A stretch of DNA of 64,000 nt from Eonycteris spelaea (lineage: Eukaryota; Chordata; Mammalia; Chiroptera; Pteropodidae): positions 558,001-622,000 of the forward strand of contig PUFA01000164.1 of NCBI GenBank assembly GCA_003508835.1, in the 5' to 3' direction. Shown here one piece after another: positions 12,320 through 23,160 of this stretch. The notes beneath the pieces are model-generated. The model had not been told where the DNA came from. It searched no databases and worked only from the letters and a program-made list of their open reading frames with translations. A program made the position numbers and the translations under genes. The first letter of the stretch is position 1. Every line of letters starts with the position of its first letter.

Positions 12320-12595
12320 CTCACTAATGCACCCTTTATTGTTGTCTGATCTGCTGTTAAACCTATCTACTGAGATTTCAATGTCTGTTATTGTATTTTT
12401 TGGCTCTAGAATATCCATTTGATTCTTTTTATAACTTCCAGTTCTCTATTAAGATTCTCCATCTAATTACCAATTAAAAAAATAACTTTCATAGTTATTT
12501 TAAAGACCCCGTTTAATTCCAATATCTGTATTGCCTGTGGGTCTTTCTATTGTTTGATTTTTTTCTTGGTTTTTGGTGGTCTCACCTCCAAGTTT
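12320..12595 (-). mobile_element. ancient L1 3' UTR fragment
   Basis: Reverse complement of an old L1 3' UTR type: 'ctctagaatatccatttgat' near 12404, followed by 'ccagttctctattaagattc' and a 'ttaattccaatatctgtatt' block. A short (TA)n tract closes it at 12599-12616. Confidence 0.6.
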
Positions 12596-12619
12596 GCCAC
12601 ATATATATATATATATGTC

Positions 12620-12985
12620 GGTACAGAAAAAAATTGCAGCGATAATTTATTTTCCTTCAGAAATGATTTATATTTGCTTCTGTGAAGCAGGTAGGCAGGC
12701 GTATATGACCACAGCCCCACCCAGGAATTAAGGTGACTTAAGGCATGGTTTGGTTTTGGTCTTTGCTAAGGTTCTGATCTATTTTTCACTTTGGATTTCC
12801 AGACAAAACCTTGGGTGTTTACCAAAACCAATACTTTAAGGAAGACTCTGCACTCCAATTTTTGTCTCCTCCAGCCCCACTAATCTACTGTAATCCACGC
12901 TCAGCTTTTCAGCCTCTGGGTCAGCTGATGACCAAAATCCAAATAGGAAAGGATATTGTTAATGGCTAGGATCCAGAACCGAAAA
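12620..12985. other. unassigned DNA, possibly old L1 3' UTR
   Basis: There is some resemblance to a minus-strand L1 3' UTR (the 'cttttcagcctctgggtcag' block near 12905), but I cannot place it with confidence. Confidence 0.3.
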
Positions 12986-13429
12986 TTCTTGTCCAAGATG
13001 GCAATATAGGAGCCCCCTGAACTCACTCACCTCCTCCCATGGACACACCAAGTCTACAGCTGCACCATCTCAGAGGAAACTATTCACTGAAAGAACTCGA
13101 GAAACTAGCTGAGTAACTCCTGCACATTGGGTGAACAAAGAAAAAACCCACATTGAAATGGGTAGAAAATTCCGAGACACACTCTCGCCACAAACCCTAT
13201 TCCCAGGACATTGATATACAATCTGGAGGCTGCTCACAACTCCTAGCTTTTCTCTGAGGAGCAAAAGGGTTTTGACCCAACATCCGACAGCCCAGTTTTT
13301 AAGATTCCCTGGCCCTCACAACACCTAGTCCTAAAAGCCAGAGGGTCTAGGTCCACAAGACCTACAAGCCCATAGTAAACAGTGCCTCATGGGCTCACAA
13401 GGACTCTGCATGGCTTTCCCCCCGCCTAT

Positions 13430-14320
13430 GGCTCAGTGTAGAAGCAGCACACAGACATGCCCACTTCCTAGTCTTTCCTTGAAAAGAGGCCTATTTGCAT
13501 ATCTTCAAAGCTTTAGCCAGAAGATCAGGCTTCTTATTCAACATAGTGCTAAGAGCCTACTGTGATCCTTCCTAGAGACTGGACAGAAGATCAGGCTTCT
13601 TATTCAACATAGTGCTAAGAGCCTACTGTGACCTTCCTAGAGACTGGAGGTGGGCGGGTGCCATCTTCATGTTCTCCCTCCACCGCACTCCAAGTGGCTG
13701 GTGTTCCCCTAAATGGAGGTTGTGTACATCTCTGGAACCCTGGATTTTGTTGCTGCTACCCAGAGGACACGCTTTTTGATAGCCTAGTTCTGGTTGCCAG
13801 CAGGCTTGTGTCCTTGGTCTCGACAGATTTATAGCAAAACGAACAGTTCTTAACCACGTATCTTTCCAAGGCTCAACAAAGAGGTAGCAGAAAGAAACAC
13901 CTGTCTCACATTCTTTCTCTGAAAGAGGCCTATATGCATATCTTAAGTTGCAGCCTGAGGGTCAGACTTCAAGTTTAGCATACATCTAGGGGCTGACTGC
14001 TATCTTACCAGAGACCAGGGAAGTGTGTGGGTGCCATCTCCACATTCTCCTTGTGGCCAGATCCAGGTCACAGGTGTTACCCTGGAAGGAGCTGTGCCCA
14101 TGATTCGGACCCTGGTTTTTGTGGCTTCTGCCCAGGGGCACAATCTGTGGCCAGCATGGCCTACATACAGGTCCCACAGGACTTAATAAATAGTTAACTG
14201 GCCATCTCCCTCCGGCTCAGTGCAGAGAGAGACAGAAATGACCACCTCCCAGTCTTCCCTAAAAGGTTTATTTGCATACTTTACAACTGCTGCCAGAGGG
14301 CCTGGTTTCCAATGAGCCTG
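13430..14320 (+). repeat. monomer-like repeats of the L1 5' UTR
   Basis: Three degenerate units recur at 13481, 13921 and 14261. Each starts with a block resembling GAAAGAGGCCTATTTGCATA, followed by a cys/glu-like 'cagccagaggatcaggcttc' type block and a 'gagactgg...ggtgccatct' block. Unit spacing is 440 and 340 bp. In other L1 lineages 5' UTR monomers carry the promoter; here they are too decayed to assume activity. Confidence 0.65.
13518..13648 (+). repeat. 66-bp tandem duplication
   Basis: Two copies (13518-13583 and 13584-13648) begin CAGAAGATCAGGCTTCTTAT and are almost identical, differing by one base or indel near their ends. This is much less diverged than the L1 around it, so the duplication is more recent than the insertion. 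Confidence 0.9.
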
Positions 14321-15475
14321 CATTTAGGTGCTGACTGAAATCCTCCTCTTTGGGATACTGATAAGTCTTGGCATAGCATCCACTACCGGGGCTACTAAAT
14401 ATAAAATAGACTGCTTAGACAATCACAAAGGTTTGAGAGAGAACCAAGAGCTGTGGCTGGACTGAATGATAAGATTATTCTCCTACAGGAAACCACTCTG
14501 TCAAGCCTGGGAGAGGCAAGCGTTTAATCTAATGCTTGTAAATCAACACACAGAATCAAGAAAAATGAATATATAGGAATATGCTCTAAATATGAGACCA
14601 ACATACTATTCTAGAAACAGACCTTAATGAAACAGACATAAGTGATTTACCTGATAAAGAGTTCAAAATAACGGTTATAAAGATTCTCACTGAGGTCTGA
14701 AAAGCAATGTGTGAACAAAGTGAGACTTTCTACAAATATATAGAAAATATAAGAAAATACCTAACAGAATCACGCAACTGAAGAATATTGAAGTAAAAAC
14801 TTCGATAGAGCAGTTTGATAGTAGACAAGATCAAGTGGAAGTAAAGATCAGCAAATTTGTAGTGAAGGCAGTGGAATTCTTCCAATCAGAGGACCGTCAT
14901 CTAGGTGCTGACTGATATCCCCTCTATGGGACACTGACAAGTGTTGGCACAACATCAACTATTGGGAGCTACTAAATATAAAATAGCCTGCTTGAACCAT
15001 GCTAAAGGTTTGAGAGACAGCCAAGAGTTGGGGCTGGGCTGAATGATGAGACTATTCTCCCATAGGAGACCACTGTCAAGCCTGAGAGAGGCGAGTATGT
15101 AATCTGATCCATAGAAATCAACACAGAGTCAAGGAAAATTAAGAATAAAAGAAATATGTTGCAAACAAACAACACAACAACAAAGATAAAACCTCAGAAA
15201 AAGATTTTAATGAACAAAAACAGAGATAAGTTATTTACCTGAGAAAGAATTCAAAATCGTGGTCATAAAAATGTTCACAAGGCTTAGGAAAAGAATGAAC
15301 AAAGTGAGAAGGTCACTAAGGGGAAAATATAAGAAAGTACCAAATAGAAGTCATAGAGATGAAAATAACAATAACGAAACTGAAAAATAAAATAGATGGT
15401 TTAAACAGCAGAATAGGTGATGAAGAAGGAATCAGTGACCTCAAAGACAAGGCAGTGCAACTCACCCAATCAGAG
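14321..15475 (+). repeat. 577-bp tandem duplication within the L1
   Basis: Copy A (14321-14891) and copy B (14898-15475) align along their whole length. Both start 'cat(t/c)taggtgctgactga', share 'gctactaaatataaaatag' (14393 and 14970), a 'gataagttatttacctga'-like block, and end at an 'aatcagag' block. They cover the end of the 5' UTR and the N-terminal coiled-coil part of ORF1. Copy B leads on into the rest of ORF1. The copies differ at many positions, so the event is old and may predate insertion or have happened soon after. Confidence 0.85.
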
Positions 15476-16030
15476 CAGTAAAAAGAAGAACCAAAAAGAA
15501 AAGTGAAAATAACTTAAACTTATGGAGCACCATCAGGAGACCAAGATTCACATTTTATGAGTTCCAGAAAGAGAAGAGAATAATGGGCAGAATAATTATT
15601 TGAAGAAGTAACAGTTGAAAAATTCTCTACCCTGGGGAAGAAAACAGACATACAGATCCAGGAAGTCCAGAGAGTTCCAAATAAGATAAAACCAAATAGA
15701 CCTACATCAAGACACATTATAATTAAAGTGTCAAAAGTCAAAGACAAATAGAGAATATTAAAAGTAGCAAGAAAAAAACCTGTTGTGTACAAGAGAACTC
15801 CCTTAAGGGATTCAGCAGATTTTTTTTTAACAGAAACTTCAAATGCCAGAAGGAAGCGGCACAACATATTCAAAGCACTGAAAAACAAAACAAAAACAAA
15901 AAACAACTTCCACCGAGAATACCCTACCCAGCAAAGTTGTCATTCAGAATTGGAGATAAAGAGTGTTCCAGACAGAAGCTATGGAAGTTTATCACCACTA
16001 GACTGATGTTACAAAAAATGTTAGAGACTT
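15130..16030 (+). pseudogene. L1 ORF1 remnant
   Basis: Decayed frame of the L1 ORF1 RNA-binding chaperone. A conserved C-terminal-domain stretch is readable at about 15797-15880, with residues TPLRDSADFF followed by ARRKRHNIFKALK. Upstream, the block around 15490-15770 matches the RRM region at DNA level ('aagacacattataattaaag' at 15710). Stops and frameshifts break it repeatedly. An opposite-strand open frame here (15520-15906) is a shadow. Confidence 0.8.
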
Positions 16031-16589
16031 AAATCTGAAATGAAAATGTGGTAATTAGTAACAAAAACAAAAAAAAAATTTTAAAGTATACATCTAATAG
16101 GTAAAGGTAAATATCTAGTAAAATGCAGAATAGTCTAATGTTGTAAAGGTGGTAGATTAATTACTTAAAAAGCTAGTATGAAGGTTATAAGACGAAGTAG
16201 TAAAACTAACTATAACTAAAATGATTTGCTAATGGACACAAAAAGATGTTCAATCGTGACATCAAAAACAAAACTTAGAGAGGGTTGTAAAAATGTAGAG
16301 CTTTAGAATGTATTCGAACTTAAGTTGTTATCAAGTTAAAATAGACCATTATAAATACAAGCTGTTTTATCTAACCCTCATGGTGAACACAAAACAAACC
16401 TTAAGATACACAAAAGTTAAAACACAAGATCTAAGCATACCACTATAGAAAATCATCACATCACAAAAGAGAAAAAACAGAAGAAAGGAACATGGAAACT
16501 ACTAAACAGCCAAAAAATAATTAAATGGCAAAAAAAGAGAGTACATACCTGTAAATAACTTATTTAAATGTAAATAGAATAAATTCTTA

Positions 16590-19545
16590 TATCAAAAGAC
16601 AGAGTGGCTGAATGGATAAAAAAAATCAACAAGACCCATCTATATGGCGCTTACAAAGACTCACTTCAGACATAAGGACAAACAAATTGAAAATGAAAGA
16701 ATGCAAAAGGTATTACATGCACAAAATAAAATAAAAGCATAGCTATGTTTATATCAAACAAATTAGATGTTAAGCCAAAGACTGTAATAAGGGAGAAAGA
16801 CAGGCATAACATAACGATAAAATGGTCAATCCAAGAAGAGGATATATATTTGTAAATATTTATACACCCAACATAGAAGCACCCAAATACATAAAGCAAA
16901 TATTAATAGACCTGAAAAGAGAGATGAATGGCAATACAATAATAGTAGAGGACTTCAATATTCCAATTTCATTAATGGATTGGTCATCTAGACAGAAAGT
17001 CAATAAAGAAACATTGGCCTTAAATGACCTTAGAACAAATAGATTTAAGAGACATTTACAGAAAATTCCACCAAAACAACAAAATGCAATTCTTCCCAAG
17101 TGCATATGGAACATTCTCCAGGATAGGTTATATGTTAAGTCATAAAACAAGTTGTAATAAATTTAAAGGATTGATATCATATTAGGCATCTTTTTGGACC
17201 GCATTGATATGAAACTAGAAATCAATTACAAGAAGAAAACTGGAAAATTCACAAATATAAGGAGGTTAAATAATATGCTAATGAACAACCAATGGGTCAA
17301 AGAAGAAATTGTAAAAAAATAAAATAACTTTAGAAAAATGAAAATGGAAATACAACATACCAAACTTAACAGGATGTAGCAAAAGAAATTCTAAGAGGGA
17401 AGATCATAGAGAAAAATGCTTACATCAAGAAACAGGAAGAACTCAAATAAACAACCTAACTTTACATGTTAAGGAACTAGAAAAGAAGCCCAAAGTAAGT
17501 GGAGGTAGGAAATAACAAATCACAGCAGAAATAAATGCTATAGACTAAAAAACAATAGAAAAGATCAATAAACTTAAGAGCTGGCTTTTAAAAAAGAAAC
17601 CAATTGATACATTTTAACCTAGACTCAACAAGAAAAAAGGACTTAAAGTCAGAAATGAAAAAAGGAAACATTACAACTGATACCACAAAAACATACGGGT
17701 ATGAGACTACTATGAACAGTTATACACCAACATCTTAGACAACCTAAAGAAAATGCATAAATCATAGTAACGTACAGCCTACCAAGAATGAGTCATGAAG
17801 AAATAGAAAATCTGAACAGACTAATAACCAGTAAGGAAATTGAATCAGTAATCATAAACCTCCTGAAAAACAAGAGTCCAAGAGCAGATGGCTTCATTGG
17901 TGAATTCTACCAAACATTTAAAAACAATTAGTACCAATCATTCTCAAACTATTCTTAAAATAGAAGAGGAGGGAATACTTCCAAAACTCATTTTGTAAAT
18001 GATACCAAAAGCAGACAAGAACACTACAGGAAAATAAAATTATAGGACAATATCCCTCATGAACATAAATGCAAAATCCTCAACAAAATATTGCAAACCT
18101 AATTCAGTTATACATTAAAAGGATCATATACCATGATCAAGTGGGATTTATTCCAAGGTGCGAGGATGATAACATCTACAAATCAATGTGATATATGCCA
18201 CATTAACAAAATGAAAGATTAAAAAACAATTATCTCAGTACATTCAGATAAAGCAAATGACAAAATCCAATATCCATTTATGATAAAAACTCAACAAAGT
18301 GGGTATAGAAGGAATGTACCTCAACATAATAAAGGCCATATATGACAGACCAAATCTGACCTCATACTCAACAGTGAAAAGACAAATGCACCAGCCATAG
18401 GCTCACCAACACAATTGGAAGAGAGCTTTTCTTCTAGGATCTGGAAGAAGACAAAGAATTCTAGTCTCACCACCTTTATTCAACATAGTATTGGAAAGTT
18501 TACCAAGAACAATTAGGCAGCAGAAAGAAAGAAAAGACATCCAAACCAGGAGGAAGTAACCCTATCACTATCTGCAGAAGACATGATATTCTAGAAAACC
18601 CTAAAGACTATGCAGAAAAAAAAAAAAACTGTTATAGTAATAAATTCTGTAAAATTGTAAAATTCAGGATACAAACTCAATATACAAAAATCTGTTGCAT
18701 TTCTATACCATAATAATAAACAATCAGGAAGAGAAATTTACAATTGCATCAAAAAGAATAAAGTACTTAGGAATAAATTTAACCAGGGAGGTGAAAGACT
18801 TGTATGCTGTAATTCATCAAAGAAAGAAATTTAACAGGACACATAAATGGAAGACATTCTGTGCTCATGTATAGGAAGAATCATTGTTAAAATGTCCATA
18901 CTACTCAAAGTAATCTTCAAATTCAGTGCCACTCCTATCAAGATGCCAATGGCATTTTTCACAGAAATAGAACAACAACCCTAAAATTTGTAAGAACCAC
19001 AGAAGACTCCAAATAGAAAAGCAATATTGGAAAGAATAACAAAGCTGCAGGCATCACACTTCCTGAATTCAAACCATATTAGAAAGCTATAGTAATCAAA
19101 AGAATATGGTAGCTGACATTAAAAACAACTAAATAGATCAACTGGACAGAATAGGGAGCTCAGAAATAAACCCACACATACATGTCAATTAATTTGCAAC
19201 AAAAGAACCAGTAATACACAATGGGGGAAGGAGAGGCTCTTCCATAAATTTTGTTGGGTAACTAGACAGCCACATGCAAAAGAATGAAATCGGACCAGTA
19301 TCTTACACCCTTCACCGAAATTAACTCAAAATGGATTACAGACTTGAACATAAGACCTGAAACCATAAAACTCCTAGAAGAAAACAGAGGGAGTAATAAG
19401 ATCCTTGACGTTTGCCTTGGCAATGATTTTTTTTGGATTTGACGTCAAAAGCAAAGGCAAAAAAGCAAAAATCAATAAGTGGGACTACATCAAACCAAAA
19501 ATCTGCTGCAAAGGAAACAATCAACAAAAGAAAGGCTAAAGACAA
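16590..19545 (+). pseudogene. L1 ORF2 remnant (endonuclease and reverse transcriptase)
   Basis: A decayed ORF2. The longest readable endonuclease part is 16822-17145, with IYTPN and VEDFN in place of the family's GDFN active-site motif. The reverse transcriptase block DGFIGEFYQTF is near 17888. The catalytic FADD motif has decayed to SAED (18572-18583), with a stop shortly after. The C-terminal region is recognisable to about 19545 ('aaaagcaaaaatcaataagt' at 19463). It cannot encode an active enzyme. Confidence 0.85.
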
Positions 19546-19559
19546 GAAATAAGTGGTAG

Positions 19560-20330
19560 TGCAGTTATTAGAGCAAGGCTCACTACAAGTGGAAACCCTG
19601 GATAAAGTGTGCCTCCTCTTATGCAAAACTGGGATGGTTCAACGGGCATATGATTTAAGCTCCATGCTCCACTGATCCCCTGACCATTTCCAACCTAGAG
19701 GAGGCACCCTTGGGGCCAGAATCTGGAGTTCTTAAAGGGTGCTCCCCTTAATTATAAGGCCACACACTTGTAATTCATAGAAATGTCAGATACAGTACAA
19801 CAGGATTAGACAATAGCTAAACATGAAGAAGAGAATTTTGCTGAAGCTCAAATCATGTTTGCTGGTAAAGGCAAACCAACTTGGCTTTTACAGATCTTTG
19901 GAGCGAAGACCCTGCTCTTCTCAGTCAGGAACAAAGGGAGAAGCCCTAGGGGATGCAGGAGCTCCCATTGCCTTACTGGTCCCCGCTGAAAGAGTGGGGC
20001 CTCGTCCCAGCTCCCTTCCTTCATCAGATATCCAACAGGCTCCCCTGTATTGGCAGCTTCAAAGATCGGGGTCCCCAACAAATTAATCTTGGGACAGACC
20101 AGACACGAGTTAGAGAACTTAGCTCAGGCACTGTGGACTCTTCAAGGGAATGCCATCCTCATTCAGTGGGTGAATGCTGTCACCTCTCAGAACACCCCAG
20201 CCTCAGCAATGGGATCTGGGATCCTGAACCCTGATTTCTGAGTAGCACCTGCCAAGGCTCTTGCCCGAGGGAGCAGCAGTTCCCCAAATGACCGCATACT
20301 TCTTTAATTATCCATTGGGACACACTTAAA
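19560..20330 (+). pseudogene. possible ERV gag remnant
   Basis: The position upstream of the protease-like motif and the GC-richer composition than the flanks suggest gag-derived sequence. Overlapping open frames of 60-95 codons (19823-20241) are Q/L/P-rich. I cannot find a convincing major homology region or zinc knuckle, so the assignment rests on position only. Confidence 0.35.
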
Positions 20331-20400
20331 CATTTTATGGCTCTTATTGACTCTGAAGTTTAAATTACAATGCTTCTCAGGAACCCCTCCAAACATAAGC
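20330..20400 (+). pseudogene. possible ERV protease active-site remnant
   Basis: The short reading MALIDSEV at 20338-20361, followed at once by a stop, resembles the retroviral protease LIDSGA/LIDTGA active site with the glycine lost. Weak on its own; supported by its position ahead of the reverse transcriptase. Confidence 0.35.
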
Positions 20401-20514
20401 AAGGGGTACTCTTTACATTACAGGCATAACAGGTAGGGTATTAGGAGGCATTCGACTTCCATTCAATCTCATTTAGGAAAGATCTTTTAGTCTTGGTGTC
20501 CCTTTGTTTCCACC

Positions 20515-22560
20515 CATTCCTGTTACAGATATGTGGCCACAATGCCCCAAATTCCGATGGCTTCCTGGTGGGAACTGCATAATGGGAGACCATAAGACTG
20601 CCACCCCCAATTAGGATAATAAATACTCCCCAATATTATCTGTGATAGAGGACTGAAGCAATGCAGCCCATAATTTAAGATTAAAGGAATTTTAGTCATT
20701 AAACAAACCATTTCTCCTTTCAATTTCTCCATTTGGGTGGTATTAAAGCCCATTAACTAATGAGCGGTGCCTTACAGAGGACTCCCGAAATAGGGATGCT
20801 CAGCTGCCCCTATTAAGGCTCCCGTTCCCACCACTGTCCAGTCCATGAAGGCCATCCAAAGGGCTCCAGGGGCCACTTTGCATGGGAAGGCACCTGATAT
20901 ACTCTTATCAGGCTGCCTATGGGCTGTCTGAATAGCCCGGCCATTGCTCACAGTCTTTCCTGGCAAGACCTGGATGCCCTTACAGTGTCCACCTCTCTGT
21001 TTGGCTCTATACTGATGACATTCTATCCAGAGCCCCATAGAGGATGTGGCACACAAGGGTCTAATACAACTGGTGACCCACCTATAGCACAGAGTTTGGG
21101 CTATTGCCCCACACAGGACTTAAGAGCCAGGCACAACTGTTAAATTTCTCGATATTAAATTGGTCTTCAAAAGCTTAGGAAATACAGCTTATAAGGCCAC
21201 ACACATCAACTGTTAACTCTTTAGCCTCCTACCACGCTATGGCAACCCCCAAATGTCTTAGGTCTCTTCATATTTTGGTGGCAACACAAAACACACTTAT
21301 CATTCTTAAACCCAGTTACACTGTCACCTGCAAATTCTCTGTATTTTATTGGGAAGAAGCTCAACAAACTTTGCAGTTATCACAAAGCTCAATTCATCAA
21401 ACCCTCTCCCTGGCTCCTCCTGGCTCCTTTTTCCAGATTAAGGCACCGTCTGCCATCAATTATGCATCCTGGAGCTTTGGACTAAACAGCCAGGCTCCTC
21501 CTGGCTGCCTATGGGCTTCTGGACCAGACAGTGCCCTCCACAGCCACCTGATATTCCCCCTCAGAATGTGAAATTCTGGCCATTGAGCTTTGTTAGAAAC
21601 AGAGGTCCTCATGAAAAACGGAGCCTGTTCTCTTGTATACCTGCATTCCTATTATGTCATGGATTGGGGACACCCCCTAACAGCAGCCTGGCATTACTGT
21701 GACCGCCTCCTTCTTAAAATGGAAAGGGTACTTTTGGGAATGGGCTAAATTGATATGGCAAGTCTTTCCAAATTACAGGAAAATATATCTTCCCTGCTTC
21801 TCAGCCCACTGCCCATTGGTGATGGTACCCCCAATGGCCTAAGCTGCTGGTGACCTAGGGTGCCCCTGGGAAGAGCTGACAGACAGATCCAGAGAGTCTG
21901 TACTTCACAGACAGCAACGCCACCACTGGACACGGTGGAGAGCGGCAATGTACCTTCTTTCCAGCAGCACCATGCTTATCAAAGACGGCAAGTTGGGGTC
22001 GGCTCAGCTTACTGAGCTTGTGGTAGTACAAGGGCTATGCAGAGCATCATTGTCCATGACCAGCATCTTGTCCATGTTTTTACAGACTCGTGGGTGGTTG
22101 CTCATAAGCTAGCTGTTTGGTTAGACCAGTGACAGTGGGGCAATTTTCACATTCAAGACCATCCCATTTTTGGTGCCCCAATTTGGAGGAACATTGCCCA
22201 GGTACCAGTCACAGTTAAGGTTACCTGTGTTTCAGCAGGTACAAATGCTACCACACCAGAGGCTCTTTAACACAAGGCAGATGCCCTTGCCTGAATCTAG
22301 GTCACCACCGGTTAAGGACTCTCAACCACCTACTTTTCCCCAGCAAATCCATCAGCTCCTCCACCATCACAAAACTGCATCTCCCCCACCAATCGATCCT
22401 GACCTCACCATTCTGCCCTTTCTTACTATGCCCTGGCTGAAGGATCCTATGTCTTAGGTCTTGGGGGAGCTGCTGCCACACTGCCATGGAGCACCATATG
22501 GGTGTCTGCTTGCTGCGGCCCTTGCAGAATGCATTGTTTCGAACTGTGCTCCCAAACCAA
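20515..22560 (+). pseudogene. ERV pol remnant: reverse transcriptase and RNase H
   Basis: The RT palm motif reads LYTDDILS (21005-21028), preceded by an NSPAIAHSL-like block near 20928 in another frame. The RT thumb/connection region runs from about 21150 to 21700. RNase H signals are YFTDS at 21901 and FTDSWVVAH at 22078-22104. At least half a dozen stops or frameshifts lie between these motifs, so no polyprotein can be made. Confidence 0.8.
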
Positions 22561-23160
22561 ACATGGGAAACCTCCCTGTCATGTGTCAGCCCTGTGAGGG
22601 GACCGCCCTTTTAGCCACTGGCAGGTTGATTTCACAAGGCCCTCCCCCCGTCAGTGAGCACTACCCACTCACTATTACATACAATAATACTTTCACTTTC
22701 ACTGGCCTACTGCTTGCCACACCCACCAGGAATACCTCTGTGGAGCAGGAGATCTCCTTTTCTAAGTATGTCCTGCCCCCTCAGCCCTCCTGACATCATT
22801 GACTCATGACATCATTGACCCAGATCAAGGATCTCATTTTACTGCCCATATAACAGCACTGGGCTGTCCAACAGGGCATTTAATGGAATTTTCATCTTCC
22901 ATACAGGCCACAGGCCTTTGGCATTATGAATGCCACAAATCACCTTCTAAAATCCTTGCTACTTACGTTACAGGGAGGCAAATGGACTTCCTTGCTGCCA
23001 GGGGCACTTACCACTTTAAACTCTGGGCCGTATGGCCATCGCTCTTCTCACACTAACCAGGCTCGCTTGGCCGTGCTGCCTATGACTATTATGGGGGACT
23101 CTAATACCTTCATCTTACAGTACATTTTATATTTTTTCCAACATCGAGTGCCCTTACAGA
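22560..23160 (+). pseudogene. ERV integrase remnant
   Basis: A CQPCEG-like block near 22587 could be the end of the zinc-binding region. The core domain shows HWQVDF (22616-22633), then GLLLATPTR near 22710, then DQGSHFTAHI at 22823-22852, about 66 codons after the first aspartate. That is close to the usual spacing of the D,D-35-E triad. Frameshifts separate the motifs. The expected C-terminal part lies around 22926-23090. Confidence 0.75.

Larger units (their letters stand above)
12990..19545 (+). mobile_element. long L1 retrotransposon, decayed
   Basis: A plus-strand L1 running from its 5' UTR through ORF1 and most of ORF2. The 5' end begins near 12990 with the 'aagatggcaatataggag' block and the 'cctcctcccatggacacacc' block typical of L1 5' UTRs in many non-primate placentals. 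ORF1 and ORF2 are littered with stops and small indels. The copy ends inside the C-terminal part of ORF2 near 19545, where ERV sequence begins. L1 3' end sequence reappears at 26110 beyond the ERV, but roughly 0.8-0.9 kb of expected ORF2/3' sequence is missing between the two pieces. The ERV therefore did not simply insert into an otherwise intact copy, or a deletion followed. Confidence 0.85.

Noticed and set aside
13500..14320. Regularly spaced repeats considered as a CRISPR-like or satellite array
   Set aside because: The units are hundreds of bases apart, degenerate and part of the L1 5' UTR; nothing fits a CRISPR array, and the window is mammalian.
15520..15906. Long minus-strand open frame of 128 codons
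   Set aside because: It lies antisense to recognisable L1 ORF1 sequence. The F/L-rich composition is what the reverse of A-rich L1 DNA produces.
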